A stretch of 64,000 nucleotides of DNA, taken from positions 367,496 through 431,495 of the forward strand of contig JAEUMQ010000016.1 in NCBI GenBank assembly GCA_016791425.1, given 5' to 3'. Position 1 is the stretch's first letter. The number at the start of each line of letters is the position of its first letter. This DNA is from Hyphomonadaceae bacterium (lineage in GTDB: Bacteria; Pseudomonadota; Alphaproteobacteria; Caulobacterales; Aquidulcibacteraceae). Shown in pieces: positions 15,156 through 23,650 of the stretch. The notes below the pieces were generated by a model that saw nothing but the letters and a program-made list of their open reading frames with translations, was not told the DNA's origin and did not search any database. Made by a program: the position numbers and the translations under genes.

Positions 15156-15980
15156 TCAATGCGACAGAAAGACGGGAAGATGTGCGCCCGCGGCCACGCG
15201 CTGCGTCACGCCGCCGAAGATCGTCTCCTGCAGGCGCGGCCGCCCATAGCCGCCCACCACCAGCAGATCCGCGTCGATCGCCGCGCATTCCTCCAGAAGC
15301 GCCGAGCCGTCGTCGCGCCCCATGCCGTCGACATTGCGCACCTCGACCTTGAGCCCGCGACGCGCCAGATGCGCCGCAATGTCCGCGCCCGGCGCCTCGC
15401 CATGGCCCGACCAGCTCGGCTTGGCGTCCACGGTCACGATCGTGATCCTCTCGGCGCGATCGAGGAACGGCTCGGCGTCCGCAACCGCGCGCGCGGCTTC
15501 CCGGCTCGCGTTCCAGCCGATCACGACATTGCGTCCGCACGCGCCCGGCCATTCGGCTGGCGCAAGCAGCACCGGGCGCCCCGCGCCGAATAGCACGGCC
15601 TCAAACACCGTCCGGCGCAACGCATCGTCCGGACCATCCATGATGGCGAGATCGGCGTAGCGCGCCTCCACCGCTGCGCGCGGGCCCGCCAGCGCTTGCG
15701 GGATTTCCACGCTGCGCAGGCGCATCGGCTGCGCCGACTGGTTCAGACGCGCCGCCAGCTTGGCCTTTTCCTTCGCGTAGCCTTCGCGCGCGCGCTTCAC
15801 CGCCTCCGCCCAGACTTCGCTCATGACATAGACGTCAAAGCCCGAAACCGGATCGGGCTGCACCTCGAGCAGCACCGCCGTTGCGGCGCCTCCCTGCTGC
15901 GCAGCCAACGCCTCTGCCGTGTTCAACGCGCCGACGTCTCGGCCGGAGACCACGATCGCCAGGATATCCTTGAAGCTCAT
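15156..15980 (-). CDS. Tandem-domain universal stress protein (second copy)
   Basis: 274 residues, paralogous to the protein at 2750-3571: KDILAIVVS start, VVIGWNASREAARAVADA, and C-terminal GGYGRPRLQETIFGGVTQR fitting G-2X-G-9X-G(T/S/V). A perfect FNR/FixK box lies about 55 nt upstream. Likely role is survival under oxygen limitation. The substrate or nucleotide is unknown. It is followed closely by the DUF2267 gene. Confidence 0.88.
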   Translation of the reverse strand: MSFKDILAIVVSGRDVGALNTAEALAAQQGGAATAVLLEVQPDPVSGFDVYVMSEVWAEAVKRAREGYAKEKAKLAARLNQSAQPMRLRSVEIPQALAGPRAAVEARYADLAIMDGPDDALRRTVFEAVLFGAGRPVLLAPAEWPGACGRNVVIGWNASREAARAVADAEPFLDRAERITIVTVDAKPSWSGHGEAPGADIAAHLARRGLKVEVRNVDGMGRDDGSALLEECAAIDADLLVVGGYGRPRLQETIFGGVTQRVAAGAHLPVFLSH

Positions 15981-16028
15981 GTCGAACCTCGCCTGGCTCC
16001 AACGCTAACGCCGGAATGCAAGCGAGCC

Positions 16029-16042
16029 TTGATCGCGATCAA
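16029..16042 (-). promoter_or_regulatory. Perfect FNR/FixK box upstream of the second Usp gene
   Basis: TTGAT-CGCG-ATCAA is a full consensus anaerobox, palindromic, centred about 55 nt from the ATG at 15980. The spacing matches the box at 2690-2703. Confidence 0.82.
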
Positions 16043-16071
16043 ATGGCCGCAGCGCCGCCGATGCCCATCCT

Positions 16072-16266
16072 CTACCGCCTCGCGTCGTCTTTCCCTGCCC
16101 GGCGCGACTTCAAATAGTCGCGGAGCAACACGGCGCCGCCGATCACCACGGTGGCCGTGAACGCGATTATTTCAAACCGGCGAAGCGTCAGAAGATTGTA
16201 GGCCGTCACCCCCACGCCGAACACGGCGACGAGCGTCAGTACAATCCTGTCAAGGCGCGGCGTCAT
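16072..16266 (-). CDS. Small membrane protein of the duplicated DoxX module (copy B)
   Basis: 64 residues with two hydrophobic helices (about 8-27 and 32-48) and a basic tail. Its second half, RRFEIIAFTATVVIGGAVLL-RDYLKSRR, matches the 32-residue product at 16777-16875 (SRFEATAIVVTIVVVG...LRDYLASR). It overlaps the end of the upstream DoxX-like gene. Function unknown. It travels with a DoxX-like partner in two copies. Confidence 0.65.
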   Translation of the reverse strand: MTPRLDRIVLTLVAVFGVGVTAYNLLTLRRFEIIAFTATVVIGGAVLLRDYLKSRRAGKDDARR

Positions 16267-16723
16267 CGCTCCTCCAGTTCAAACGGTTGCGCCAAACGCT
16301 CCCCAGGGCCTTCGCGGGCGTCCGCCGCGGATGGACGTCGAACAGCGGCGTATAGTAGCGGAAATACGCAAGGAAGAGTACGCAGTGAAAGACGAAGTTG
16401 CGGCCGCCGGTCCAGAGCCCGAACAGGTTGGGCGTGAAGAAGTCGTAGATGACGATCTGCACCGTGACCGGAAAGAGCACGATCAGCATGAGCGGCGTGA
16501 AGCGGTTGAGGATCAGGCAGGCGCCTGCGACGAGCTCGACCACCTTCACGAACTCAAAGAGGTGCATCCGCATGATGACCTCGATGAATTCCGCGTTGAC
16601 GCCCACGCCCATCGGCTGCGGGAAGAAACGCAGAAAGAAGTTGAGGCCGGATACGAGACAATATGATCCGAGAAACACCCGGATCGTCAGAATGATGTAG
16701 GCTTCGAGCGTCTGCAAACCCAT
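16250..16723 (-). CDS. DoxX-like four-helix membrane protein (copy B)
   Basis: 157 residues, four predicted spans. The pattern IRVFLGSYCLVSGLNFFLRF, a short FPQP motif, MRMH, ACLILNRFTPLMLIVLFPVT and FVFHCVLFLAYFRYY resembles DoxX/DoxD quinone-linked membrane proteins. It is a clear paralogue of the protein at 16862-17326. It overlaps the small gene downstream. DoxX proteins are linked to thiosulphate:quinone chemistry or redox stress. The role here is unknown. Confidence 0.7.
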   Translation of the reverse strand: MGLQTLEAYIILTIRVFLGSYCLVSGLNFFLRFFPQPMGVGVNAEFIEVIMRMHLFEFVKVVELVAGACLILNRFTPLMLIVLFPVTVQIVIYDFFTPNLFGLWTGGRNFVFHCVLFLAYFRYYTPLFDVHPRRTPAKALGSVWRNRLNWRSDDAAP

Positions 16724-16776
16724 TCCCCATCCAGCTACGCTGGCCCCGCCGAACCGGCGCCCCCGGCGAAGCGCTG

Positions 16777-16875
16777 CTACTTCTTTCCACTGCGTGAGGC
16801 CAAGTAATCGCGCAGCATCGTGATCCCGACGACCACGATCGTGACCACAATGGCCGTCGCTTCAAATCGCGACAT
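16777..16875 (-). CDS. 32-residue single-span membrane protein of the duplicated DoxX module (copy A)
   Basis: ATG at 16875 to TAG at 16777-16779. The product is MSRFEATAIVVTIVVVG, then ITMLRDYLASRSGKK. One transmembrane helix is followed by the same RDYLxSR basic tail as the 64-residue protein at 16072-16266. The start lies inside the end of the DoxX-like gene at 16862, mirroring the overlap in copy B. Conservation with a paralogous module supports that this very short gene is real. Confidence 0.62.
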   Translation of the reverse strand: MSRFEATAIVVTIVVVGITMLRDYLASRSGKK

Positions 16876-17326
16876 CTCTGGCCTCCTCACGGCGATCCCG
16901 CCACGCACGCCCGACGTCCTTCAGCGGCTCTCGCACCGGCCGCAGGTCGAACAGGCGTGCGAAGTGGCGAAAATACACGACGAACAGAATGCAGTGGAAC
17001 ACCAGGTTGCGCGTGTGATTCCATTTCGCCATCAGGCGATCGTTGAAGAACGTGAGATAGAATATCTGGAACGTCACCGGAAAGAGCAGGACGAGCATCA
17101 GCGGCGTGAACCAGTTCATGATCAGGCACACGCCGGTGACGATATCGAGCGCCTTGATGACGGGGAACACGTGCATGCGCGTGACGACATCGACGTATTC
17201 CGCGGTCAGTCCGCGCCCCCGAGGCTGCGGGAAGAAAAGCAGGAAATAATTGAGACCGGACGTCAGATAGAACGCGCCGAGGAACACTCGGATCGCTTGC
17301 ACGATGTAATTCTCAGCCGGTTTCAT
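16862..17326 (-). CDS. DoxX-like four-helix membrane protein (copy A)
   Basis: 154 residues, paralogue of 16250-16723: IRVFLGAFYLTSGLNYFLLF, FPQP, RMHVFPVIKALDIVTGVCLI, NWFTPLMLVLLFPVTFQIFY, FVFHCILF-like LVFHCILFVVYF. Four membrane spans, arginine-rich tail. First gene of the duplicated set on the minus strand, about 110 nt after the DUF3325 gene. Together the four genes form [DoxX-like, small TM] x2. Confidence 0.7.
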   Translation of the reverse strand: MKPAENYIVQAIRVFLGAFYLTSGLNYFLLFFPQPRGRGLTAEYVDVVTRMHVFPVIKALDIVTGVCLIMNWFTPLMLVLLFPVTFQIFYLTFFNDRLMAKWNHTRNLVFHCILFVVYFRHFARLFDLRPVREPLKDVGRAWRDRREEARDVAI

Positions 17327-17434
17327 GACGCGTCGTATCCTTTGGACATTCTCGTACGCATAGACCTGTGCCGTCCGCCGCCGCGCATCACCGCCTCCCG
17401 CATCTTATAGCCGGCTGCGACCGGCGCTAGATTT

Positions 17435-17812
17435 TTATGCTCCGTGTTCGTCCAATTCGCGCGCCTGAGGTACGTCCGTGCGCGCGCCGTGAAGCATCCG
17501 CGCGAGTGGACGCACCCAAGCCGGCCGCCAAGTCAATGTTGCAACCGTCGCCAAGGCGCCCAAGGTCAGCAGCACGACCCACAGCGTCGCGCCAAAGCTC
17601 GGGCCGTCGGCATGCACGACAAGCCAAAGGCAGCCGCCCAGCAACGCTACGGCCATCGCACGCAGCGCAAGCGCCGCTCCACTCCGCGGCGTTGCAGGCG
17701 CCCCTTCGCGGCCAAGGACGCCGCGCCAATGCCGGCTCATCGCGAGCGCCAGCAGCACAAATCCGGCGTACGTCGCGGCGAATCCAACCAGGAACAGCGC
17801 CAGATCGCGCAT
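17435..17812 (-). CDS. DUF3325 membrane protein
   Basis: 125 residues, four hydrophobic stretches (LFLVGFAATYAGFVLLALAM, ALRAMAVALLGGCLWLVVH, LWVVLLTLGALATVATL). Its position directly after a PepSY-associated protein, with DUF3649 before that, is the standard DUF3649-PepSY-DUF3325 set found beside ferric-siderophore receptors. The set is thought to assist ferric reduction or iron release at the inner membrane. Confidence 0.78.
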   Translation of the reverse strand: MRDLALFLVGFAATYAGFVLLALAMSRHWRGVLGREGAPATPRSGAALALRAMAVALLGGCLWLVVHADGPSFGATLWVVLLTLGALATVATLTWRPAWVRPLARMLHGARTDVPQARELDEHGA

Positions 17813-17815
17813 CGC

Positions 17816-19396
17816 TCACGCCCCCCTGGCGGCAGATTCATGCGGTTCGCGGTCGATCCGCCGACCGGCCGGCGATCTTCCGAGCGCCAGCGCCGTCCAG
17901 ATGGCGACCGCCGATCCGGTCAACAACGCGCAATCGACTCCCGCAACAGGCCAGTTCGCCTCCGAGACCGTTCGCACAAGGTGATCTCCCGTCGTGATCC
18001 AGTTCAACACAAATGCGGTCGCACCCGCCACGGCGATCGCCCAGCATTGTTCGCTCCAGGCGCGCGAAGGCCTGAGCCAAGCGTGAAGGAATGTCGCGGC
18101 CCACACCAGGAAGAACGCCCAGACTTCGATCCGCGCGCGGTTCTCGACGTGCAATGGCAACACCCGGTTTGCGATCAGGAACGCCGCAGTGGCGAGCACG
18201 ACGCCGGTGACGGCGCCGATGGTGAGGCCCTCCACGACGCGGATCGACGGCGAGCTTCCCCCCGCGTGGAGCTTGCGCCGCGATTCCAGCCAGAAGAGCG
18301 CCCCGGTCGCGATGAGCGCGCATCCGGTCAAGCCCAGCACGAAGTAGATCCAACGCAGCGTCCAATGCCTGAACCGGATGAAGTGGAGCCCGGCGATGAA
18401 GCGCTGCACCTTGGCGATCGGGCGAACGAAATCGTAGTGCAGAATCTCGCCCGTGGCGCCGTCGAAATAGATCACTCTGGGGTCGAGCGGGATGTCGGTC
18501 GCGTAGGAGCGGTAGATCTCCACAAAAGCGTTCGCATCGGCCGGATGCCAGACGTGAACGAATTCGGCCTTGCCGGCGCCCCACGTCTCTTCAGCCTTGG
18601 CGATCATCGCGTCCAGGGAAGCGATCTCGCCGGGGGCCTCAATGGCGGGGCGGCGGAAACGCGCACGCGTTTCCTCATAGAAGGCCGAATGGCTTCCTCC
18701 GTACGCCATCTGCCACGCCGCCGGAAAATAGAGGTAAAACCAGATGGCGAGGCCCGAGAACGTGATCACGAAGTGGAAGGGAAGCCCCAGAACGCCAAGC
18801 ACGTTGTGCAGATCGAGCAGAACGCGCCCCGATTTTTTGTGCGCCCGCAGGGTGAAGAAGTTCGCGAATATCTGTCGGTGCACGAACACGCCGCTCACAA
18901 TCAGCAGCAGCATGGCCATGCCGGCGGCCCCCACGATCCAGATGCCGGCGTCGTTGGTGGTGATCAGCAGGTTCCAGTGCAGCGGGAAAAAGAACCCCTG
19001 CCCTCCGAGCGTACCAGGATCCGGCAACTGGGCGCCTGTGCTGGGATCGATATAGTGGAATTCCTTTATCGCGTTCGACTCCGCCTGGCCCGGAAGCAAG
19101 CCTTCGCGGCGGATCTCCTCCCGCGCCACCTCGACAATGGCGACGGGCGTACGCTCAGTCGGCGGATAGATTTGCCAGTCCTTCGAGGCCGCGCCCCACG
19201 TTTGTCGCCACGCCTCGTCTGCGGAGTAGTGCGCCTGGGCGGGCGACAGGCGCGTCATCGGCATCATCCACCGATCGATCTCCTGGTCGAAAACCGCCAG
19301 CGTTCCCATCCAGAAGATGAAAAACAGGAACCCGCCCAGGACCACGCCCACCCAGGTGTGCACCCACAGCATGGATTCACGAAAGCGCCCCGCCAT
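17816..19396 (-). CDS. PepSY-associated transmembrane protein (iron-uptake type)
   Basis: 526 residues with an N-terminal span (WVHTWVGVVLGGFLFFIFWM, with His typical of the family) and three or more further spans: GMAMLLLIVSGVFVHRQIF, GLPFHFVITFSGLAIWFYLY and WIYFVLGLTGCALIATGALF. Paired His residues on helices (LLDLHNVLG, HFVITFSG, AGLHFIRFRHWTLRW) resemble haem-binding ferric reductases such as FsrB/PiuB. Predicted to reduce Fe(III)-siderophore at the inner membrane. Sits one base after the DUF3649 stop. Confidence 0.85.
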   Translation of the reverse strand: MAGRFRESMLWVHTWVGVVLGGFLFFIFWMGTLAVFDQEIDRWMMPMTRLSPAQAHYSADEAWRQTWGAASKDWQIYPPTERTPVAIVEVAREEIRREGLLPGQAESNAIKEFHYIDPSTGAQLPDPGTLGGQGFFFPLHWNLLITTNDAGIWIVGAAGMAMLLLIVSGVFVHRQIFANFFTLRAHKKSGRVLLDLHNVLGVLGLPFHFVITFSGLAIWFYLYFPAAWQMAYGGSHSAFYEETRARFRRPAIEAPGEIASLDAMIAKAEETWGAGKAEFVHVWHPADANAFVEIYRSYATDIPLDPRVIYFDGATGEILHYDFVRPIAKVQRFIAGLHFIRFRHWTLRWIYFVLGLTGCALIATGALFWLESRRKLHAGGSSPSIRVVEGLTIGAVTGVVLATAAFLIANRVLPLHVENRARIEVWAFFLVWAATFLHAWLRPSRAWSEQCWAIAVAGATAFVLNWITTGDHLVRTVSEANWPVAGVDCALLTGSAVAIWTALALGRSPAGRRIDREPHESAARGA

Positions 19397-19397
19397 C

Positions 19398-19772
19398 TCA
19401 GCTCCTCAGGCCGAGATGACTTGCCAATCCGTGCTGTATCCCGAAGCTGACCGCGATCCCAAGGGCCATCGCCGCGCACAGCCGCGTGAAACTGCTCTCG
19501 CCGAACGCCCAGGTCAGCACGACGAGATAGAGCAGGATCGCCAGCAGCGGCGTCAGGATGACGGCCTCGCGCCGCTCGATCCCCAGCGCGACGAACGCCG
19601 CCCACGCCCAACTGACGATCAGGCTGCAGAGCAGCCAGCCGCCCGCCACCGCGATAACGATCCGCGCCGTGCGCTCAAGCGCCCCTATCCGAACTGCGTC
19701 GGGAGAGCTCCTTCTACGCTTGCTCGCGCGACCGGCCCTCGATGAGCCCGCGTTTTGGCCTGTGTGCGTCAT
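19398..19772 (-). CDS. DUF3649 membrane protein
   Basis: 124 residues. A basic N-terminus to about residue 35 is followed by three hydrophobic helices (ARIVIAVAGGWLLCSLIVSW, AVILTPLLAILLYLVVLTWA, AAMALGIAVSFGIQH). DUF3649 proteins pair with PepSY and DUF3325 proteins in iron acquisition. The start is uncertain: no strong ribosome site precedes 19772 and the basic head may not all be translated. Confidence 0.68.
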   Translation of the reverse strand: MTHTGQNAGSSRAGRASKRRRSSPDAVRIGALERTARIVIAVAGGWLLCSLIVSWAWAAFVALGIERREAVILTPLLAILLYLVVLTWAFGESSFTRLCAAMALGIAVSFGIQHGLASHLGLRS

Positions 19773-20479
19773 CGGCTTGGAACGGAGGACTCCCGGCGGT
19801 TCGTTTCGTATAATATATACCTATAGCATTCTGTCCATTGGCCGCCCCCGGCAGCCGACGCCCGCGAAATTGCGCAGCGAGGAGCGCAAGGCCTTTCATC
19901 GAGGCGCCGAAGCTCAGGCGCCCGCCTGCTTCGCTTGCGAAAGCCCGTCCTTGGCGGCTGCTCAAATGCGGTCGCCGCCAGCATGCGAGGCGCTGCGCCA
20001 GCGCGCCGCCGCGCCCCTGCGCGTGCGACAACAATCTGGGTCGTGTGCACGCGATATTGTTTGCTCTAGAGGACGAGGCATTCAGCAAGCTGGAGACAGC
20101 GCGGTTTTTGCAGCGACCTCGCCGACAAAAGGCCTGCGCGCATCAATCTCGCGCTTTACCGAAATCGCTGTTGCGCACACGGCCGCCTTCGCGCGGCAAC
20201 GCGCCTTCGTACTGGTAGCGCTCAGCGGGATCAGTGAATGGTCGCGCATCGCGCGTCGCGTCGCCGCCGCAGGCGTAGTGGAGCGACATCGGATGCGAGC
20301 GCCTGGATGCGCGCGGACTCAGCCATGCGAACGGCCGTCCTTCAGAGCCGCCGAAACACCGCGCATCCGGACGAACAATTCCGCGAACGGAGCGGAAACA
20401 TCGGCGGAGCGGTCGAACGCGCTTGATCTGACAAGCTTGACCTAAGGAGACCGCGCCAAACGGCGCGCCATCTGGCGCG

Positions 20480-20542
20480 ATGATGGATCCGACGCTCCCG
20501 CTCCCGCGGCGGCCCCATCGCACGGACGATCTGGGCCTCTGA
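20480..20542 (+). other. Possible 20-codon leader ORF
   Basis: ATG ATG at 20480 opens MMDPTLPLPRRPHRTDDLGL and stops at 20540-20542, just before a terminator-like hairpin. AAGGAG at 20444-20449 is too far upstream unless the small GCGCC-AAAC-GGCGC hairpin between them folds. ORF, terminator and promoter in a row could be a leader or attenuator unit, or a chance frame in GC-rich DNA. Confidence 0.25.
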
Positions 20543-20556
20543 GCGCTGCCGCCCCG

Positions 20557-20582
20557 GGGGCGCCCGGCGACGGGCCCCTTTT
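20557..20582 (+). terminator. Rho-independent-like terminator before the TonB receptor
   Basis: GGGGC pairs with GCCCC (about 7 bp including a bulge), followed by TTTT. It ends whatever is transcribed from the plus strand upstream, just before TTGACA at 20585. Confidence 0.45.
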
Positions 20583-20584
20583 CG

Positions 20585-20615
20585 TTGACAAATGCCCTAT
20601 TACAATGCCCTTATG
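20585..20615 (+). promoter_or_regulatory. Promoter-like segment with an 8-bp direct repeat
   Basis: TTGACA (20585-20590) is a good -35 hexamer. AATGCCCT occurs at 20591-20598 and again at 20604-20611 (13-bp period), possible operator half-sites on one face of the helix. A -10 such as CTTATG lies near 20610. The receptor start is about 45 nt further on. Confidence 0.4.
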
Positions 20616-20656
20616 CCAATGTTGGAAGGCGTCGTAGAGCGCCGAGGGAGGGGATC

Positions 20657-23599
20657 GTGCGTAAATTAGCTTATTTCTGCGCCTCTACGGCGCTCGCGGT
20701 CGTCGCAGCTCCGATTTGCGACGCGTTCGCTCAAACCGGCGCCGCGGCGGCGCCCGAGTCCGAAGGCATCGTGGTCACTGGCTCGCGCATTCCCCGGCGC
20801 GACTTCACGGCCGTCTCTCCGATCGTGACCCTGAGCGCTGAACAGGTCTCCGAAAGCGGCCAGCCGACCATCGAGTTCGGGCTGAACGCCCTGCCCCAGA
20901 TGGTCACCGGCACGACCTCATCGACCATCCAGAACCGCACGGGCCATGTGAGCCTCGATCTGCGTGGTCTAGGCGAGGCACGCTCGCTCGTGCTGCTTGA
21001 CGGGCGCCGCCTCATGCCCATCACCGCGCCCGGCGTCGGCAACGCGACGCCGACCGTGGACCTCACCTCCATACCGAGCATCATGATCGAGTCGGTCGAG
21101 ATCATCACCGGCGGCGCCTCTGCGGCCTACGGCTCGGACGCGATGGCCGGCGTCGTCAATTTCCGCCTGCGGCAGAATTTCTCCGGCGTTCTGGCCGAAG
21201 CCAACTTCAACGCCACCGAGCACGGCGGCGGCGGCTCGCAGGAATACAATCTGGTCCTTGGCGACGAATTCGCCAATGATTCCGGCAACGCCATGCTTGT
21301 CCTCTCCTACGCGGACCGCAACGATTTGCGCCGCTCGGAGCGGGAGTGGTTCAATCCATCCACCACGAACACGCGGATCCCGTATCCGCTGTTCAACGTT
21401 GCGGCGAACGCGCCGAGCCAAGCGGTCACGGATTCGGTCTTCGCCCAGTATGGCGCGGCGCCTGGCGCCGTGCTTCGCACAACGACCATCGGCGTGAACA
21501 ATGATCTGACCCTGTTCACGCCCAATCCGGGCGGAACGCGCCAGATCATCAATTTCAGGGGCGAACTCACGCCCCAGGTGATCCTCGAGGGCGCCGCCAA
21601 CAACCAGCTGATCAACAATGCGGGCATCCTGTATGACATGATCAGCCCGATCCAGCGCTTCAGCTCCTTCGGGCGCGTCACTCATTCGATCGGCGACAAC
21701 ATCGAATGGTTCGGCCAGGCGATGTTCCTGACCTACCAGAATCTCAATTCGGTCAGTCAATCGCAAGTCGGCACGGCAGGGAGCACGGCGAGCCTGCCGG
21801 TGACGAATCCCTTCATTCCGGCGGCCCTCAAGACGCTGCTCGCGTCGCGATCCAGTCCCACCGCGGCGGTGCCGTTCAACTACACGTTCACGCAATGGGG
21901 CAGGCAAGAGAACCTCGCCGATACGACGACCTACCAATTGGTCACCGGCCTCGAAGGGGACCTCGGGTATCGCGACTGGACGTGGGACGCGCACATTTCG
22001 CACGGCAGCTCGGAGGTGACCTCCACCTTCAAGTCATTCAACATCGCGCGGTTCCAGACATTGATGAACGCGGCGGATGGCGGCGCGTCGATCTGCGCCG
22101 GCGGCTTCAATATCTTTGGCCCGCCGTCGAACGCGTCCACTGCTTGCCTCGACTATGTCGCGGCTGCGCCGACCAACGTCGCGCAATTCAAGCAGTCGGT
22201 GGTCGAAGGCAATCTCTCCGGTTCGCTTTTCGCCCTGCCCGCGGGCGAGGTGAGCTTTGCGCTCGGCGCCAGCTGGCGCAACGAGAATTACAGGGAGCAA
22301 AACCCCGAAGAAGGCGTTCGCGGCGAAATTCCCGGCCTCACTCTGGCGCCCTCGTTCACCGGCGATCGCGACGTCAAGGAAGTGTACGGCGAGCTCCTCG
22401 TCCCGCTGCTGTCCGAGGTCCCGCTCGCGCACCGCCTCGAGCTCAATCTCGGCTATCGCTATTCGGAGTATGACCCTGGCGGAGGCGTCGAATCCTATAC
22501 CGGCAGCTTCAACTGGAGTCCGATCGAGCCGATCACGCTGCGCGCCGGATACTCGCGCGCCATCCGCGCGCCCACCCTGGTGGACCTCTTCGCATCCGCA
22601 GTGCCCGTCTCCATCAATCTCGGGGCGCCGAGCGCGACGACATCGGGCGGAGACCCCTGCGACGTACGCACCAGCTTCCGGATCAGCAATCCGAACCGCG
22701 CCCAGATTCGCCAATTCTGCATCGATTTGGGCGTGCCCGCGGTGGATACGTTCACGGCCGATCGGCAGAGCATCTTCGGCGACGCGTCGGGCAACCCCGA
22801 CCTCATTCCGGAGTCCGCCGATACTCACACGATCGGACTCATTCTGAACTCGCCGTTCACCGATCCGCTGATCTCGCGGATGCGGTTCTCGGCGGATTAT
22901 TACAACATCCAGATCACCGACGGCATCGGCCAGCTGCCCCTGGCGACCGCGCTCACGCGTTGCTTCAACCTCGACGGCATAAGCAACCCGAACTATGACC
23001 CGCAGAACGTCAATTGCAGCTTCTTCCAACGCGAGCCGGCGACGGGCTTCATCGGCAAGGTGACCTCCAGGACGCTCAATCTCGCGAAGTACGAGACGAG
23101 CGGCATCGATCTGCAGTTCGATTGGTCGCTCGACACCGCGGACCTCGGCTGGAACATCGGCGACCTCGGCCTCAACGTGGTCTCCACCTATCTTGAATCG
23201 TTCAAGATCCAGGACCTGCCGAACGCCCGCGTGCTCGAATATGCCGGCTACGGCGGGCGCCCACGGGCGTTCCCGAAATGGAAGACCCTGACGACGCTGA
23301 CGCACAGGATCGGTGCGTTCGAGACGACGTTGCGCTGGCGCTACGCCAGCAGCGTGCAGGACATCATCCTCGTGGCGAATCCCACCGGCAATCCAACCTT
23401 CCAGCCCACCCCGCACTACGATCTCTTCGATCTCGGGTTCAAATGGGATGTGACCGACAGCGCCAGTATCCGGCTCGGCATCCAGAACGTTGCGGACAAG
23501 GAGCCGTATATTCTCGGCACCCGCGCGGACAACACCGACCTGTCGCTCTATGATCCGATCGGCCGAAACTACACGCTGGTGCTGCGCAAGACCTTCTAG
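20657..23599 (+). CDS. TonB-dependent outer-membrane receptor
   Basis: 980 residues from a GTG at 20657 preceded by GAGGGAGGGG. This start gives a proper signal peptide (ending near DAFAQT), while the longer frame would not. A TonB-box-like EGIVVTGSRIPRRDF, a plug domain (LRGLGEARSLVLLDGRR, then GGASAAYGSDAMAGVVNF) and a 22-strand barrel follow, closing in NYTLVLRKTF. The long extracellular loops and lack of siderophore-specific features resemble the large receptors of Caulobacterales and sphingomonads that import sugars, peptides or aromatic compounds. It faces the iron-type operon across a large gap and lies next to Rieske and molybdenum-hydroxylase genes. The substrate is unknown. Confidence 0.92.
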   Translation: MRKLAYFCASTALAVVAAPICDAFAQTGAAAAPESEGIVVTGSRIPRRDFTAVSPIVTLSAEQVSESGQPTIEFGLNALPQMVTGTTSSTIQNRTGHVSLDLRGLGEARSLVLLDGRRLMPITAPGVGNATPTVDLTSIPSIMIESVEIITGGASAAYGSDAMAGVVNFRLRQNFSGVLAEANFNATEHGGGGSQEYNLVLGDEFANDSGNAMLVLSYADRNDLRRSEREWFNPSTTNTRIPYPLFNVAANAPSQAVTDSVFAQYGAAPGAVLRTTTIGVNNDLTLFTPNPGGTRQIINFRGELTPQVILEGAANNQLINNAGILYDMISPIQRFSSFGRVTHSIGDNIEWFGQAMFLTYQNLNSVSQSQVGTAGSTASLPVTNPFIPAALKTLLASRSSPTAAVPFNYTFTQWGRQENLADTTTYQLVTGLEGDLGYRDWTWDAHISHGSSEVTSTFKSFNIARFQTLMNAADGGASICAGGFNIFGPPSNASTACLDYVAAAPTNVAQFKQSVVEGNLSGSLFALPAGEVSFALGASWRNENYREQNPEEGVRGEIPGLTLAPSFTGDRDVKEVYGELLVPLLSEVPLAHRLELNLGYRYSEYDPGGGVESYTGSFNWSPIEPITLRAGYSRAIRAPTLVDLFASAVPVSINLGAPSATTSGGDPCDVRTSFRISNPNRAQIRQFCIDLGVPAVDTFTADRQSIFGDASGNPDLIPESADTHTIGLILNSPFTDPLISRMRFSADYYNIQITDGIGQLPLATALTRCFNLDGISNPNYDPQNVNCSFFQREPATGFIGKVTSRTLNLAKYETSGIDLQFDWSLDTADLGWNIGDLGLNVVSTYLESFKIQDLPNARVLEYAGYGGRPRAFPKWKTLTTLTHRIGAFETTLRWRYASSVQDIILVANPTGNPTFQPTPHYDLFDLGFKWDVTDSASIRLGIQNVADKEPYILGTRADNTDLSLYDPIGRNYTLVLRKTF

Positions 23600-23650
23600 G
23601 AGGAAGCGCCGAGGATCACGCCGCGAAGCGGGATTTTTGGCGCAACCTTG

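Larger units (their letters stand above)
19773..20656. other. 884-bp divergent intergenic region
   Basis: No convincing protein gene of normal length. It contains an AT-rich block at 19809-19830 (TATAATATATA, then CTATAGCATT), probably the promoter of the minus-strand iron operon. Also present are a 20-codon ATG frame at 20480-20542, a terminator-like hairpin at 20557-20582 and a promoter-like segment with TTGACA at 20585-20590 before the TonB receptor. The part between 19850 and 20400 shows nothing I recognise. Confidence 0.6.

Noticed and set aside
17444..19450. 668-codon open frame on the plus strand
   Set aside because: Antisense to the DUF3325 and PepSY genes, Arg-rich, no recognisable fold.
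20424..20437. FNR/FixK box at TTGATCTGACAAGC
   Set aside because: The right half does not match ATCAA.
19558..20445. 295-codon open frame in the large intergenic region
   Set aside because: No ribosome site, no domain, begins inside the DUF3649 gene on the other strand, and composition is unlike neighbours.
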